DNA of 64,000 nt from Chroococcidiopsis sp. TS-821 (GCF_002939305.1 NZ_MVDI01000008.1:62001-126000); one strand, 5' to 3'. Positions 36,183 to 45,508 are shown, counted from the stretch's first letter. Notes: generated from the letters alone by a model not told the origin. A program made the numbers and translations.

Positions 36183-36395
36183 CTATGACAAATTAGTAAA
36201 AAATCCAATTAAACCGCGTCCTGTCGCAACTTCTAGCAACAGTAAAGAGACGAATCCAATCATAGCTAAACGACCATTGAGCAGTTCAGCATGAGGTGTA
36301 AACCCTGTTTGACTTTCTTGCACATACATCTTGGGTTCAATGGCAAATGTATTTGCTAAGCCTCGCTCGTCGACTACGTATTGACGTCCACTCAT
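36183..36395 (-). CDS. High-light-inducible protein (Chl a/b-binding family)
   Basis: A 70-residue HLIP/SCP. The chlorophyll-binding helix motif is HAELLNGRLAMIGFVSLLLLE, shown here only as its core ELLNGRLAMIGF, with the conserved Glu, Asn and Arg; this is the single membrane segment. HLIPs bind chlorophyll and carotenoid and protect photosystem assembly under strong light. The N-terminal extension of about 35 residues contains the common GFTPHAE lead-in. AGGAG lies 7 bases before the ATG, and an HLR1 (RpaB) element lies 26-43 bases upstream, fitting high-light control. Confidence 0.94.
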   Translation of the reverse strand: MSGRQYVVDERGLANTFAIEPKMYVQESQTGFTPHAELLNGRLAMIGFVSLLLLEVATGRGLIGFFTNLS

Positions 36396-36420
36396 AAGAT
36401 TCTCCTAATGTACGTTTGTG

Positions 36421-36438
36421 CATGTAAATAAATGTAAC
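36421..36438 (-). promoter_or_regulatory. HLR1 element (RpaB site) of the HLIP gene
   Basis: On the minus strand, GTTACATT-TA-TTTACATG matches the HLR1 consensus of two KTTACAWW repeats separated by two bases at every position but the last. RpaB binds HLR1 and represses hli genes in low light. The site lies in the expected position just upstream of the gene. Confidence 0.75.
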
Positions 36439-36495
36439 AAAAAATTTTAAATTTTGTAAAGACATTTAGAAAAAAAGCGATGTGACAAATTGCGC

Positions 36496-36527
36496 TTGAC
36501 TCTCTAGTCAAGTAGAGAGTTTACGAT
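36496..36527 (+). promoter_or_regulatory. MerR-type promoter/operator 2 of the copZ-copA operon
   Basis: TTGACT (36496-36501) and TACGAT (36522-36527) are separated by exactly 20 bases. These contain the dyad CTCTAG-TCAA-GTAGAG (36502-36517), extendable to ACTCTCTA/TAGAGAGT. It is nearly identical to operator 1 from -35 through -10. The start codon of the copZ-like gene is 35 bases further. Confidence 0.8.
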
Positions 36528-36562
36528 GCAGTTAAGCCAATTTTTCCTTTTTTATTCTGCTT

Positions 36563-36754
36563 ATGATGACACTCAAAGTTCCTAAGATGGCATGCAAAGC
36601 CTGTGTAAACGCTATTACGCAAGCAATTCATTCGGTAGATGTAACGGCAAAAGTTCAAGCTGAACCCAAGACAAAACTCGTCAATATCGAGACTCAAGTA
36701 TCCGCAACCGCAATTAAAGAAGCTTTAGCATCTGTCGGCTATCCCGCGGCTTAA
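36563..36754 (+). CDS. CopZ-like heavy-metal-associated (HMA) metallochaperone
   Basis: A 63-residue single HMA domain with the metal-binding MACKAC motif (MxCxxC) after the first strand and the ending [10 protein letters not shown]. Such proteins carry Cu(I) in the cytoplasm to P-type ATPases; the adjacent copA is the obvious partner, starting 17 bases after the stop. The Gly usual before MxCxxC is replaced (VPKMACKAC). The start could be the ATG at 36563 or at 36566. It is the first gene of the operon behind operator 2. Confidence 0.9.
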   Translation: MMTLKVPKMACKACVNAITQAIHSVDVTAKVQAEPKTKLVNIETQVSATAIKEALASVGYPAA

Positions 36755-36771
36755 TTACAAGGATTCATTCT

Positions 36772-39045
36772 ATGGAGACAATAACCTTAAGATTGCAAGG
36801 CATGAGTTGTGCCTCGTGTGCAAGTAGTATTGAAGAAGCAATTCGCTCAGTTCCTGGGGTGGCGGAATGCAATGTCAACTTCGGTGCAGAACAAGCCGCA
36901 ATCAAATATAACCCCAACAAAACCAGTATTGAAAAAATCCAAGCGGCGATTGAAGAAGCAGGATATGCGTCTTACTCTCTCCAAGAGCAAGAAATGGTAA
37001 CTGGAGAAAACGATGCGGAAAAAGCCGCACGTCTTGCTGAATCAAAAAAGCTGAAGCGCAAACTTTGGGTTGGAGGTGTCATTAGCATCATCCTCGTGGT
37101 TGGCGGATTACCAATGATGACAGGATTACATATACCTTTAATTCCTGCTTGGCTACACAATCCTTGGTTACAACTTGTGCTGACGACTCCGATTCAATTT
37201 TGGAGCGGAGAATCGTTTTATCAAGGTGCTTGGAAAGCTTTTAAACGCCATACAGCTACGATGGATACGCTAGTTGCACTAGGGACAAGTGCAGCGTATT
37301 TCTACTCGCTATTTCCGACATTTTTTCCAGGCTTTTTTCTCGCGCAAGGGCTCGAACCAGCGGTTTACTACGAAATTTCTGCGGTTGTGATTACGCTGAT
37401 TTTGTTAGGGCGGTTGCTGGAAAATCGCGCTAAGGGACAAACTTCAGAAGCCATTCGCAAATTAATTGGCTTGCAAGCACGCGATGCAAGAGTAATTCGG
37501 AACGGACAAGAAATGGATATTCCAATTCAGGAAGTCCGAATCGATGATGTCATCTTAGTACGTCCTGGGGAAAAAATTCCGGTAGATGGCGAAGTGATTG
37601 AAGGTGCTTCAACAGTTGATGAAGCGATGGTGACGGGTGAAAGTGTTCCCGTGAAGAAGCAGCCAGGGGATGAAGTAATTGGCGCGACGATTAATAAAAC
37701 TGGGAGTTTTAAGTTTCGCGCAACGCGTGTTGGTAAAGATACGTTTCTCGCACAGATTGTGAAACTCGTTCAACAAGCGCAAGGTTCTAAAGCTCCAATT
37801 CAGCAACTCGCCGATCGCGTCACTGGATGGTTCGTACCCGCAGTAATTGCGATCGCGATCGCAACTTTTATCGTTTGGTTTAACTTCTTCGGTAACTTAA
37901 CTCTCGCAATGATTACCACGATTGGCGTACTAATTATTGCGTGTCCGTGTGCCTTGGGGTTAGCTACTCCCACATCAATTATGGTGGGAACAGGTAAAGG
38001 TGCAGAAAATGGCATTTTAGTCAAGGGTGCAGAAAGTTTAGAACTCGCGCACAAAATTCAAACGATTGTTTTAGACAAAACAGGAACGATTACTGAAGGT
38101 AAACCCACAGTGACAGATTTTGTGACTGTCAACGGTACAGCTAATCGTAACGAATTAAAATTGATCGAACTTGCTGCGTCAGTCGAACGTAATTCGGAAC
38201 ATCCGCTAGCTGAAGCCGTTGTTAGGTACGCGCAAACGCAAGAAGTTGCGCTTAGCGACGTGCAAAACTTTGAGGCGATCGCAGGTAGTGGCGTGCAAGG
38301 AATTGTGGGCGATCGCTTAGTACAAATCGGTACGCAGCGCTGGATGGCAGAATTAGGCATTGATACTCGGGCGCTGAGAGAACGCAAAACAACCTTAGAA
38401 CGCGCAGGGAAAACTGCGGTTTGGATCGCAGTTGATGGCAAAATGCAAGGACTGATGGGGATTGCGGATGCGCTTAAACCTTCTTCAGCACAGGCTGTGA
38501 GTGCATTAAAACGCTTGGGTTTAGAAGTTGTCATGCTTACGGGCGATAACCGTGCTACAGCTGATGCGATCGCGCAACAAGTCGGGATCGATCGCGTCTT
38601 TGCGGAAGTACGCCCAGACCAAAAAGCGGCAATTGTCAAGTCACTGCAACAAGAACGTGGTAGACATGCAAAATCTAAGACGGTTGCCATGGTAGGGGAT
38701 GGTATCAACGATGCACCAGCTTTAGCCCAAGCCGATGTGGGAATTGCAATCGGTACAGGAACTGATGTGGCGATCGCAGCAAGTGATATTACTTTAATTT
38801 CTGGCGAACTCCAAGGAATCATTACCGCAATTCAACTCAGTCGTGCCACAATCCGCAACATTCGTCAAAATCTCTTCTTTGCCTTTATCTACAACGTTGC
38901 AGGTATTCCCATTGCAGCGGGAATTCTTTTTCCAATTTTTGGCTGGCTACTCAATCCAATTATTGCTGGAGCAGCAATGGCGTTTAGTTCTGTATCTGTT
39001 GTTACTAATGCTTTGCGTTTACGTAACTTTCAGCCTGAAGTTTAA
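36772..39045 (+). CDS. copA: Copper-translocating P1B-type ATPase CopA
   Basis: A 757-residue Cu(I) pump. The N-terminal HMA domain has GMSCASC (residues about 9-15). The membrane core has the [10 protein letters not shown] transmembrane-metal site, the actuator [20 protein letters not shown] phosphorylation site, SEHPLAEAV (HP motif) and [11 protein letters not shown]. The last two helices carry YN ([10 protein letters not shown]) and MAFSSVSV, the P1B-1 signature for Cu(I)/Ag(I). It exports copper from the cytoplasm or, in cyanobacteria, may move it to thylakoids (PacS/CtaA type). It lies in the operon copZ-like, copA, cupredoxin. Confidence 0.96.
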   Translation: METITLRLQGMSCASCASSIEEAIRSVPGVAECNVNFGAEQAAIKYNPNKTSIEKIQAAIEEAGYASYSLQEQEMVTGENDAEKAARLAESKKLKRKLWVGGVISIILVVGGLPMMTGLHIPLIPAWLHNPWLQLVLTTPIQFWSGESFYQGAWKAFKRHTATMDTLVALGTSAAYFYSLFPTFFPGFFLAQGLEPAVYYEISAVVITLILLGRLLENRAKGQTSEAIRKLIGLQARDARVIRNGQEMDIPIQEVRIDDVILVRPGEKIPVDGEVIEGASTVDEAMVTGESVPVKKQPGDEVIGATINKTGSFKFRATRVGKDTFLAQIVKLVQQAQGSKAPIQQLADRVTGWFVPAVIAIAIATFIVWFNFFGNLTLAMITTIGVLIIACPCALGLATPTSIMVGTGKGAENGILVKGAESLELAHKIQTIVLDKTGTITEGKPTVTDFVTVNGTANRNELKLIELAASVERNSEHPLAEAVVRYAQTQEVALSDVQNFEAIAGSGVQGIVGDRLVQIGTQRWMAELGIDTRALRERKTTLERAGKTAVWIAVDGKMQGLMGIADALKPSSAQAVSALKRLGLEVVMLTGDNRATADAIAQQVGIDRVFAEVRPDQKAAIVKSLQQERGRHAKSKTVAMVGDGINDAPALAQADVGIAIGTGTDVAIAASDITLISGELQGIITAIQLSRATIRNIRQNLFFAFIYNVAGIPIAAGILFPIFGWLLNPIIAGAAMAFSSVSVVTNALRLRNFQPEV

Positions 39046-39073
39046 TTGAGCAGAGGACGCAGAGGGGTAAATT

Positions 39074-39580
39074 ATGTTGAGTCGAAGTCAAATTTGGGGA
39101 AGTCTTGTTGGATTGGGTTTACTGTTAGGAACTGCGTCGGCGCAAATACCGCATGAAATGTCAGGTGAAATTGCCCCAACAAATCAATTTCGTCGTATTG
39201 AACAACCTTTAGCGTTACGAGTGGGTGTGACAGCAGGCGGTATCGCCTTAATCGGATTAGAGTTATGGTGGTTTTTGCTAAGTAAAACGAAAGCTCAACA
39301 AGCACAAGCGCATCAAGGAATTCAAGAGTTGACCATTACAGTTGATGGCGGTTATCAACCCGATCGCATTGTCGTCAATGCAAATCAACCTGTACGACTT
39401 AACTTTTTGCGTCGCGATCCGAGTAGCTGTCTAGAAAAAGTGCTATTCCCTGACTTTCATATTGCCCAAGATTTAGAATTAGACCGCGTCACTTCTGTCG
39501 AATTTACCCCCGCTAACCCAGGGCAATATCAATTTACTTGTGGGATGAATATGTTTCGCGGTGTGGTGGAAGTGAAATGA
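39074..39580 (+). CDS. Membrane-associated cupredoxin-domain protein
   Basis: A 168-residue protein. An N-terminal hydrophobic signal-like segment (about 8-24) is followed by a second hydrophobic segment (LRVGVTAGGIALIGLELWWF, about 48-68). A cupredoxin domain covers about 82-168 (ELTITVDGGYQPDRIVV, RDPSSCLEKVLFPDF, GQYQFTCGMNMFRGVVEV). Candidate copper ligands are the Cys in SSC, the His in DFHI, and Cys/Met in FTCGMNM. This looks like a copper-binding partner of CopA on the outer face. The gene starts 28 bp after copA. Confidence 0.85.
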   Translation: MLSRSQIWGSLVGLGLLLGTASAQIPHEMSGEIAPTNQFRRIEQPLALRVGVTAGGIALIGLELWWFLLSKTKAQQAQAHQGIQELTITVDGGYQPDRIVVNANQPVRLNFLRRDPSSCLEKVLFPDFHIAQDLELDRVTSVEFTPANPGQYQFTCGMNMFRGVVEVK

Positions 39581-39604
39581 GTTAGTGGACTTGATTTGTT
39601 GTTA

Positions 39605-39668
39605 AACTTGGTAATGGGTAATGGGTAACTGTTGATGAAGCTTTCCTAATACCAACGACCAATTACCA
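39605..39668. repeat. GGTAATG-type degenerate repeat, inverted
   Basis: GGTAATGGGTAATGGGTAACTG (about 39609-39630) is followed after about 25 bases by CCAACGACCAATTACCAG, an approximate inverse. It lies between the convergent cupredoxin and merR genes and may serve as a bidirectional hairpin. Confidence 0.55.
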
Positions 39669-40103
39669 GTCTTTATGAAGTGCACTGTTTTCTTTTTGAA
39701 TATTAGGACAAATTGTATCTTCGTGTTGTGCAGGAAAATCTTCCCAACCGGAAAGCAAGCCATTTAGTTCAGCGCGTAGAGTTAATAATTGCTTGACTTG
39801 GCGGTCAATTTGTATAACTTTTTCCTCTAATTTTTCCTTGACTTCACCGCAAGGAAGTTCGCCGCGATCGTGAACATTGAGAATCTCGCCAATCTCTTCA
39901 AGGCTAAGACCAAGACTTTGGGCGCGTTTAATGAAAGACAGGCGCGTTAGTACGTCATGCGAAAATTGCCGAAACCCTCCTTCGGTGCGCCCTACGGATT
40001 GTAATAAGCCTAGACTTTCGTAATAGCGAATTGTTCTAATTGGGATGCCACTCAGCGCTGTCACCTGTCCAATTAATAAAGGCTTGCTGTCTTGAATTAA
40101 CAT
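39663..40103 (-). CDS. MerR-family metal-responsive regulator
   Basis: A 146-residue regulator. The winged helix begins IGQVTALSGIPIRTIRYYESLGLL, with a wing at GRTEGGFRQF. A long dimerisation helix (EVKEKLEEKVIQIDRQVKQLL) and a C-terminal tail with TICPNIQKE follow. Aligned by eye to CueR, the position of CueR Ser77 is Cys (ELPCGEV), as in divalent-metal and mercury sensors. The position of CueR Cys112 has no Cys, and CueR Cys120 is kept (ICPNI). It is divergent from the methyltransferase with a shared operator, and it probably controls the DUF305 and copA promoters, which carry the same dyad. Confidence 0.9.
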   Translation of the reverse strand: MLIQDSKPLLIGQVTALSGIPIRTIRYYESLGLLQSVGRTEGGFRQFSHDVLTRLSFIKRAQSLGLSLEEIGEILNVHDRGELPCGEVKEKLEEKVIQIDRQVKQLLTLRAELNGLLSGWEDFPAQHEDTICPNIQKENSALHKDW

Positions 40104-40161
40104 TGAATGCCTCCAAATTGATTAAGCTGATGACTAGCACCTAAAAAATTGTTGTCTTATC

Positions 40162-40193
40162 TTAATTCTCTAGTCAGCTAGAGATCCATTATA
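40162..40193. promoter_or_regulatory. MerR-type operator 3 between merR and the methyltransferase
   Basis: The dyad CTCTAG-TCAG-CTAGAG (40168-40183) matches operators 1 and 2. On the plus strand the flanks TTAATT and ATTATA sit in the corresponding -35 and -10 positions with 20 bases between, although both boxes fit poorly. The site could activate the methyltransferase and autoregulate merR. Confidence 0.65.
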
Positions 40194-40215
40194 ACTTTCC
40201 TTCAAGGTAGCTCAA

Positions 40216-40851
40216 ATGCAACGTACTCCAGGTTGGTATCAGCGCTTTTTCGCATGGGCAATGGCGCATGGACATGCAGATTATGAAGCGGCGGTACGCG
40301 ATCGCAAAGAAAAGTTATTTGCCGATGTTCGCGGTAATGTTTTAGAAATTGGACCAGGAACCGGACCTAACTTGGTTTACTATCCTCGCGATACGCACTG
40401 GATAGGAATTGAGCCAAATCCTTATATGCATTTTTATTTGAAACAAGAAGCCGAACGTGTTGGGTTAGATATTGAAATTCGCAATGGTACTGCGGAAAAA
40501 CTTAATGTCGAGGATAATAGTGTCGATGCCGTTGTCAGCACGCTGGTTCTTTGCTCAGTAAACGATTTAGAAGCAACACTCAAAGAAATTTTACGCGTCC
40601 TCAAACCTGGCGGGCGTTTCTATTTTCTCGAACACGTTGCGGCTCCTCAAAACACGCGACTGCGTAAAATTCAAAATTGGATCGCCCCGCTTTGGCAAGT
40701 TTTGGGCGACGGGTGTCATCCCAATCGAGAAACATGGAGTGTATTAGAAAAAGTTGGTTTTGAAAAACTAGATTACGAACATTTTCAAGCAGATGCAGTA
40801 CCAGCGATTGTGAAGCCACAAATTATTGGTGTAGCAACAAAGAAGACTTAA
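40216..40851 (+). CDS. Class I SAM-dependent methyltransferase
   Basis: A 211-residue methyltransferase. Motif I is VLEIGPGTGPNLVYYP (about residues 37-52), followed by the acidic IGIEPNPYM loop, DAVVSTLVLCSVNDLE (motif IV) and ILRVLKPGGRFYFLEHV (post-motif). The overall pattern is that of the UbiE/METTL7-like group, which act on lipids, quinones or thiols. The substrate is unknown. AAGG lies about 8 bases before the ATG. Its divergent position to merR and the shared dyad suggest metal-induced expression, making a role in metal detoxification possible. Confidence 0.85.
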   Translation: MQRTPGWYQRFFAWAMAHGHADYEAAVRDRKEKLFADVRGNVLEIGPGTGPNLVYYPRDTHWIGIEPNPYMHFYLKQEAERVGLDIEIRNGTAEKLNVEDNSVDAVVSTLVLCSVNDLEATLKEILRVLKPGGRFYFLEHVAAPQNTRLRKIQNWIAPLWQVLGDGCHPNRETWSVLEKVGFEKLDYEHFQADAVPAIVKPQIIGVATKKT

Positions 40852-40949
40852 TTTTTCTCAAGACTAGAAAGCAGTAGACTGCGCAGGAATAGTTTCTGAA
40901 TTGGTAGAGAATACTAATAATTTATGGTTCCTGTTTACTTAAAAATGGG

Positions 40950-40972
40950 AAAAAGAAAGCACCTTGGCTTTC
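40950..40972 (-). terminator. Intrinsic terminator of the phosphatase gene
   Basis: On the minus strand a 6-bp stem GAAAGC/GCTTTC with a 6-base loop is followed by TTTTTCCC, about 90 bases after the phosphatase stop codon. Confidence 0.7.
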
Positions 40973-41062
40973 TGCTTGAAGTCAACAAAAAGCTAGTAGG
41001 TGCTTCAGCTTAATAGAAATGCCAAATTTACGATTTGTTTGCGCAAAACTCGCAATTCAGAG

Positions 41063-44000
41063 TTAAACAGCAACAAACGTATTGGCTGTGAAATCGTTTG
41101 CGTTTACGCCATTAACCACGGCTAGAATTTCTTCTCCCAGAGTAATGAGTGACGACGAACCACTTTGCCCAATTGCCAAATCGCGGAAGGTTAACCCATT
41201 GGTTAAGCCAATTTTATCGCGTTCAATATGAAAATCAACAATCGTATCTATTCCTTCTCCTGCTGCTAGGACAAAAGTGTTATTGCCACTACCACCGGAG
41301 AAGTTATTACCAATTAGGGTATCATTGCCCAGTCCACCCCACAGCAAGTCATCGCCAGCATCGCCCCAAATGATGTCGTCACCCGCTTCGCCATAAAGCG
41401 TGTCATTACCTGATTTACCACTAATCCGGTCATTGCCAGTGCCACCGTAGATGAGGTCGTCGCCCCCACGTCGATTGTTCTGAGGAGCGCGAAGATTTAG
41501 GTCACCTCGGAGAAGATCGTTTCCCTCGCCACCATAGAGGATATCATCGCCAAGTCCACCGGCGACAGTATCATCGCCACCAAAGGCAACAATTACGTCT
41601 CTACCATCACCACCAATGAGTTCATCGCCTTCGTTAGTGCCATCCTGGTAATCTGGCAGAGAGTTTAAGCCAAATAGAGTTTGATACATGATCTGATAAA
41701 TCTCGGTATTGTCTACCGTTGAGTTCAGCAGATCTGCGTTCATACCGTAGGTTTTAGCAACAATGCTGCCAGAAAAATCATTTGTTCCAGCCCAGGCGGT
41801 AACAAAGTTACCCATTTCACCATCAAGGCTAGGCTGTGCTTGAAAGGTAGTCAATGGGGGAATGCGACCTTCACTACCATCGACAGGGTTTTGGAAGGTT
41901 TCGGTATCGGTAGGATTGGTGGGCAACGTCAACGCCAAGTCAACGGTTTCAGGAAGCGCAGGTAAAAAAGGAGTGGGTTGCCATACTTGAATACCACCGG
42001 CTTCGCTATCCGCAGCAGTAATCAGCAGGGTATTAGGGTCTTGTTCGCGGATAAAGTCCATCGCGACGCCAAAAGCAGCATCTGCTCGTAGCGTTGCTTC
42101 TAAAACACCGCGAGAATTGTTATTGTTTGCGAGATTGTCAGTTCCTTCTTCTTCGGCGACAACCATAAATCCATCAGGGTCTGCCGAGAGAATAGGCAAG
42201 GCGGCTGCTAACATTTCTGAGATAGTAGGCGGATTAGTAGGAGTGCCGTCGGGTAGAAACTGACCGTAGCTATCCAAGCCGAGGGACTGATTCAACTCTT
42301 CGGGGTTATCGTTGTAGGTATCTTCCGCTGCGAAGATTCCTAAAAGCTTAGTAGTGCCTTCAGGAAGATTTTGCAGTTCCTCTTTGCTGAAGACCACTGT
42401 GTAACCAGCAGCTTCTGCTTCTTCAATTAGGTTACGTCCGTCTGTACGGATTCCTTCTTGACCGAAGCGACCCACTGTACCTACAGGGAGATAGTGGATT
42501 TCGCCACCACCCAGAATAATGTCTACACCAGACTCCAAAATTTGTTTTGTAATCTCAGTAACATCGCTACGGTTCTCTACTTCTGCCAAGAATGCACCTG
42601 TGCCAGGTTCGGCGATGAAACCAGAGTTAATGACTGCTGTCGCTTTACCTGCGGCGATCGCCTCTTCCAGAATCGTGACACCGCGCTTGCCAGAGCGAGA
42701 TACAACAGGGTCTCCAAATTCGTCGAGTCCAAAGGAGCCTGCTTGAGCTTTAACTCCTGTAGCATGAGTAACTGCACCCGCATTAGACGTACCGACAATT
42801 TGATCCCTCATGTGACCTAGATAAACTCCAGAATTCGAGAACTGGTCGTAATTGAGGCGACCGTCAGGTCCTTGGGAAGCAAAGCGAGCAAAGCCATACA
42901 TCGAAGGGCTAGTGCCGTCGGGGTGAATGAATATAACGTTTCCCGTGTCTTTTGTAGCTTCTGGTGCAGGAACAAATTCAGGCACTTCGCGATCGGGCAA
43001 ATCGACACCGAATAGAGTTTCGTACATTGCCCGATAAATGTCAGTATTGTCGAGGGTAACTGGTAACTTGTCTGCGTTGAGTCCGTGAGCTTTGCTCACA
43101 ATTGCCCCAGCAAAGTCAGGCGTAGCAGCCCAAGCGGCACCAAAGTTATAAGTATTACCACTAGCAGATGGCTGCGTGACGAACGCTTCAGTACCAACTC
43201 CATTTTGACCATCGCCTGGATTTTCAAAGTCAGGGAACTCTGGCAAATCCAGTCCTGTTGGATTCGTGCGAAAAGTGCCGACGATCGCATCTGTATCATC
43301 AATCTGCAAACCGCCTGCATCGCTATCAGCAGCTGTAATAATCAGCGTGTTCGGGTGTCTTTCATAAAATTCTTTCGCTACCCCGATCGCTTCATCCGTA
43401 CGCAATAGTGCTTCTAGCGTACCAGAGGCGTTATTAATATTGCCAAAATTATCCGTTCCTTCTTCCTCTAATACTGTGAACGAACCGTTCTCAAACTTAG
43501 GATTGCGCTCTAAAATGGTCTGGGCTGCCTTGAGCATTTCACCAACCGTCGGAGCAGTCGGTACGTAGGGTTCAGTGTCCGTTGCTAAAAGGTTTTCTTC
43601 TACACCGCGCAGGTTTCCCTCTGGGGTAGGAATATTATCATTAAACGTATCTTCATTAGCAAAAATCCCCAACACTTTGAGAATTTTGGGGTTAGCGGCT
43701 GCTGCTTTGAGTTGCTCTTCTGTATAAACAACTGTATAGCCCAAGCTCTCGGCTAACTCAATGAGGTTAATATCAGGACGAATGTTAGCGTCGGTGGAAA
43801 TTGCATCCAGCTGCTGAGCAGACTCAGCATAGACCGCTTCTGCTGGTGGCTTTGTCCCCACAGGTAGATAGTTTATCAAACCGCCACCCAGAATCACATC
43901 AATGCCTGACTCAACCACTTGACGCGTAATTTCAGCAAACTGACCTCGCGGAAATGCACCAAACCCTACAGCTCCTGCAGGTACATCAGCTTGCCCCACT

Positions 44001-44419
44001 TTCGCAGCAAAGGCACCCGAACCAGGCTCTGCGATCGCGCCAGAGTTGATTAATGCCGTCGCTTTATTGGCAGCAACTGCTTCTTGCATAATGGTCTGGT
44101 TAGTGCCAGAGAGCGCTGTCAGTTCTTCTTCGACCACTCGCCCAGTTGCTTCATCAACAACAGGATTGCCGTTCTCGTCACGAACAACCTCAAACCCAAA
44201 CGATTCGGCATACACCTTCACACCTGTTGCGTGGGTGACCGCACCACCATTAGAAGTCCCAGTCAACTGGTCTTCCATATGACCGAGATAAACGCGGGCT
44301 TCATCTAACGTATCCCAATTAAGGCGACCATCTGGTCCTTCTTTGACTAAGCGAGCCATCGTGAAGTGAGCGGGACTAGCACCATCTGGATGAATGAAGA
44401 TAACGTGATTATTAGCCAT
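41063..44419 (-). CDS. Tandem alkaline-phosphatase-like protein with RTX calcium-binding repeats
   Basis: A protein of about 1118 residues containing two alkaline-phosphatase superfamily units in tandem. Each begins VIFIHPDG(A/T)SP, has a GTSN(G/A)[10 protein letters not shown] nucleophile loop, an EEEGTDN block and ITAADS(D/E)AGG. After residue about 950 come glycine-rich nonapeptide repeats ([35 protein letters not shown]) and a C-terminus typical of type I secreted RTX proteins; there is no N-terminal signal peptide. The likely function is extracellular phosphate release, but several usual zinc-binding His residues are replaced. The frame extends to 44473; I prefer MANNHVIF at 44419. Confidence 0.85.
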   Translation of the reverse strand: MANNHVIFIHPDGASPAHFTMARLVKEGPDGRLNWDTLDEARVYLGHMEDQLTGTSNGGAVTHATGVKVYAESFGFEVVRDENGNPVVDEATGRVVEEELTALSGTNQTIMQEAVAANKATALINSGAIAEPGSGAFAAKVGQADVPAGAVGFGAFPRGQFAEITRQVVESGIDVILGGGLINYLPVGTKPPAEAVYAESAQQLDAISTDANIRPDINLIELAESLGYTVVYTEEQLKAAAANPKILKVLGIFANEDTFNDNIPTPEGNLRGVEENLLATDTEPYVPTAPTVGEMLKAAQTILERNPKFENGSFTVLEEEGTDNFGNINNASGTLEALLRTDEAIGVAKEFYERHPNTLIITAADSDAGGLQIDDTDAIVGTFRTNPTGLDLPEFPDFENPGDGQNGVGTEAFVTQPSASGNTYNFGAAWAATPDFAGAIVSKAHGLNADKLPVTLDNTDIYRAMYETLFGVDLPDREVPEFVPAPEATKDTGNVIFIHPDGTSPSMYGFARFASQGPDGRLNYDQFSNSGVYLGHMRDQIVGTSNAGAVTHATGVKAQAGSFGLDEFGDPVVSRSGKRGVTILEEAIAAGKATAVINSGFIAEPGTGAFLAEVENRSDVTEITKQILESGVDIILGGGEIHYLPVGTVGRFGQEGIRTDGRNLIEEAEAAGYTVVFSKEELQNLPEGTTKLLGIFAAEDTYNDNPEELNQSLGLDSYGQFLPDGTPTNPPTISEMLAAALPILSADPDGFMVVAEEEGTDNLANNNNSRGVLEATLRADAAFGVAMDFIREQDPNTLLITAADSEAGGIQVWQPTPFLPALPETVDLALTLPTNPTDTETFQNPVDGSEGRIPPLTTFQAQPSLDGEMGNFVTAWAGTNDFSGSIVAKTYGMNADLLNSTVDNTEIYQIMYQTLFGLNSLPDYQDGTNEGDELIGGDGRDVIVAFGGDDTVAGGLGDDILYGGEGNDLLRGDLNLRAPQNNRRGGDDLIYGGTGNDRISGKSGNDTLYGEAGDDIIWGDAGDDLLWGGLGNDTLIGNNFSGGSGNNTFVLAAGEGIDTIVDFHIERDKIGLTNGLTFRDLAIGQSGSSSLITLGEEILAVVNGVNANDFTANTFVAV

Positions 44420-44837
44420 GTTCAGCAAGGTAAAGACATTAAAAAATCCAAAAAGCTTTATCCTAATAAACATGCCGAGTTCTCAAGCGATAAAGAACCC
44501 TCATGTATTTTGACCTCAAGGCATTTCAGCAAAAGCTGCATCTAAAAGTCTTTCACCTTGATGTGAAGCTTTTGCAGCTAGTACAGGTGTAATGCAGTAC
44601 AACTACACACTAAGCTTTCATTAATAATGAAATTCTGTTGGAAGCTAATACCATTGAAGAGTCAACTTACATCATGGTGGTTCTTCAAAGACCAAGTAAG
44701 GAGGGTACATAATCTTTGAAAGACTTTCGGTCAAGCTTATTAGTAGCTGCTTTCAAGTAGAGCATCCCATTAGTAGTTAAAGATTTAACTCTCGAAGAGG
44801 TTAAGCTTGCGTTAAACCGATAGTAGGTTTACCTTAT
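44420..44837. other. Divergent regulatory gap upstream of the phosphatase and cytochrome b genes
   Basis: It holds a 46-base imperfect hairpin (44534-44579, outer arms AGCTGCA/TGCAGCT), which would lie in a phosphatase 5' leader. Near 44775-44816 there is a cluster of PHO-box-like octamers (AGTTAAAG, AGGTTAAG, GCGTTAAA). No gene is supported here. Confidence 0.5.
44775..44816. promoter_or_regulatory. Candidate PHO box
   Basis: AGGTTAAG (44798-44805) and GCGTTAAA (44809-44816) are exactly 11 bases apart, as in cyanobacterial SphR/PhoB boxes. A third, AGTTAAAG, lies 23 bases before the first, with one degenerate position between. The site is over 300 bases from the phosphatase start and immediately upstream of the cytochrome b gene, so the target is unclear. 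Confidence 0.3.
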
Positions 44838-45443
44838 ATGACTGATAATGATTTAGAACAAGGGCGATCGCCTCTTATACCGCGACAAAATCTCCCTGCT
44901 AAAGTTTTTCATTGGCTCAACATCATTAGTTTGTTGTTAATGATTACCAGTGGATTACAAATTTACAACGCAAATCCTGTCTTTGGCGGACGTAACGGTA
45001 TTCCTTTCCCACCAATATTTTTGTTAGGAGGTTGGCTAGCAGGTGGGAGACACTGGCATTTTGCGGCAATGTGGCTATTTGCACTCAATTTGTTGTGGTA
45101 CGGTGTTTATATTTTAGTGACGCGCCGCTGGCGACATCGATTTGTGAGCAGTAAGGATATCAAAGCGCTACAGCGTACTCAAAATCAAAAGCGACGCAAC
45201 TATGCTTGGCATCGCATTACTTATACGGCAATTATTCCAATATTGCTATTAGCGATATTTACTGGATTAGGAATGTATAAACCTGCTCAATTTCACTGGA
45301 TTGTTGATTGTTTTGGCAGTTGGCAAGCTTTAAGAATCGTTCACTTTGCAACAGTACCATTAGTCGTTATCTACGCAGCAATTCACTCGTGGTTAAGCTT
45401 AAAAGTTGGCGGTTCGCGTCTAGTTGAATCAATGTTTTGGTAA
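44838..45443 (+). CDS. Cytochrome b/b6-domain membrane protein
   Basis: A 201-residue protein with about four hydrophobic segments and conserved histidines for b-type haems (KVFHWLN, GRHWHF, WHRITY, RIVHFATV, AAIHSW). It resembles the cytochrome b subunits that pair with molybdopterin or formate/thiosulfate enzymes. The next gene, a Tat-exported molybdopterin oxidoreductase, is in the same direction, so this protein probably exchanges electrons between that enzyme and the quinone pool. This parallels MsrQ/MsrP in logic, although sequence identity to MsrQ is not evident. Confidence 0.88.
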   Translation: MTDNDLEQGRSPLIPRQNLPAKVFHWLNIISLLLMITSGLQIYNANPVFGGRNGIPFPPIFLLGGWLAGGRHWHFAAMWLFALNLLWYGVYILVTRRWRHRFVSSKDIKALQRTQNQKRRNYAWHRITYTAIIPILLLAIFTGLGMYKPAQFHWIVDCFGSWQALRIVHFATVPLVVIYAAIHSWLSLKVGGSRLVESMFW

Positions 45444-45508
45444 GGAAACATCAGTTCTACTAAATAGATGAAGAAGCAGAGGTTTCTGCAAAGATAGATT
45501 ATGACCAT

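Noticed and set aside
38058-38822. 254-codon open frame on the minus strand within copA
   Set aside because: It is an antisense shadow of the well-supported copA gene; its translation (rich in Ala, Ser, Ile and Pro) has no family features and no ribosome site.
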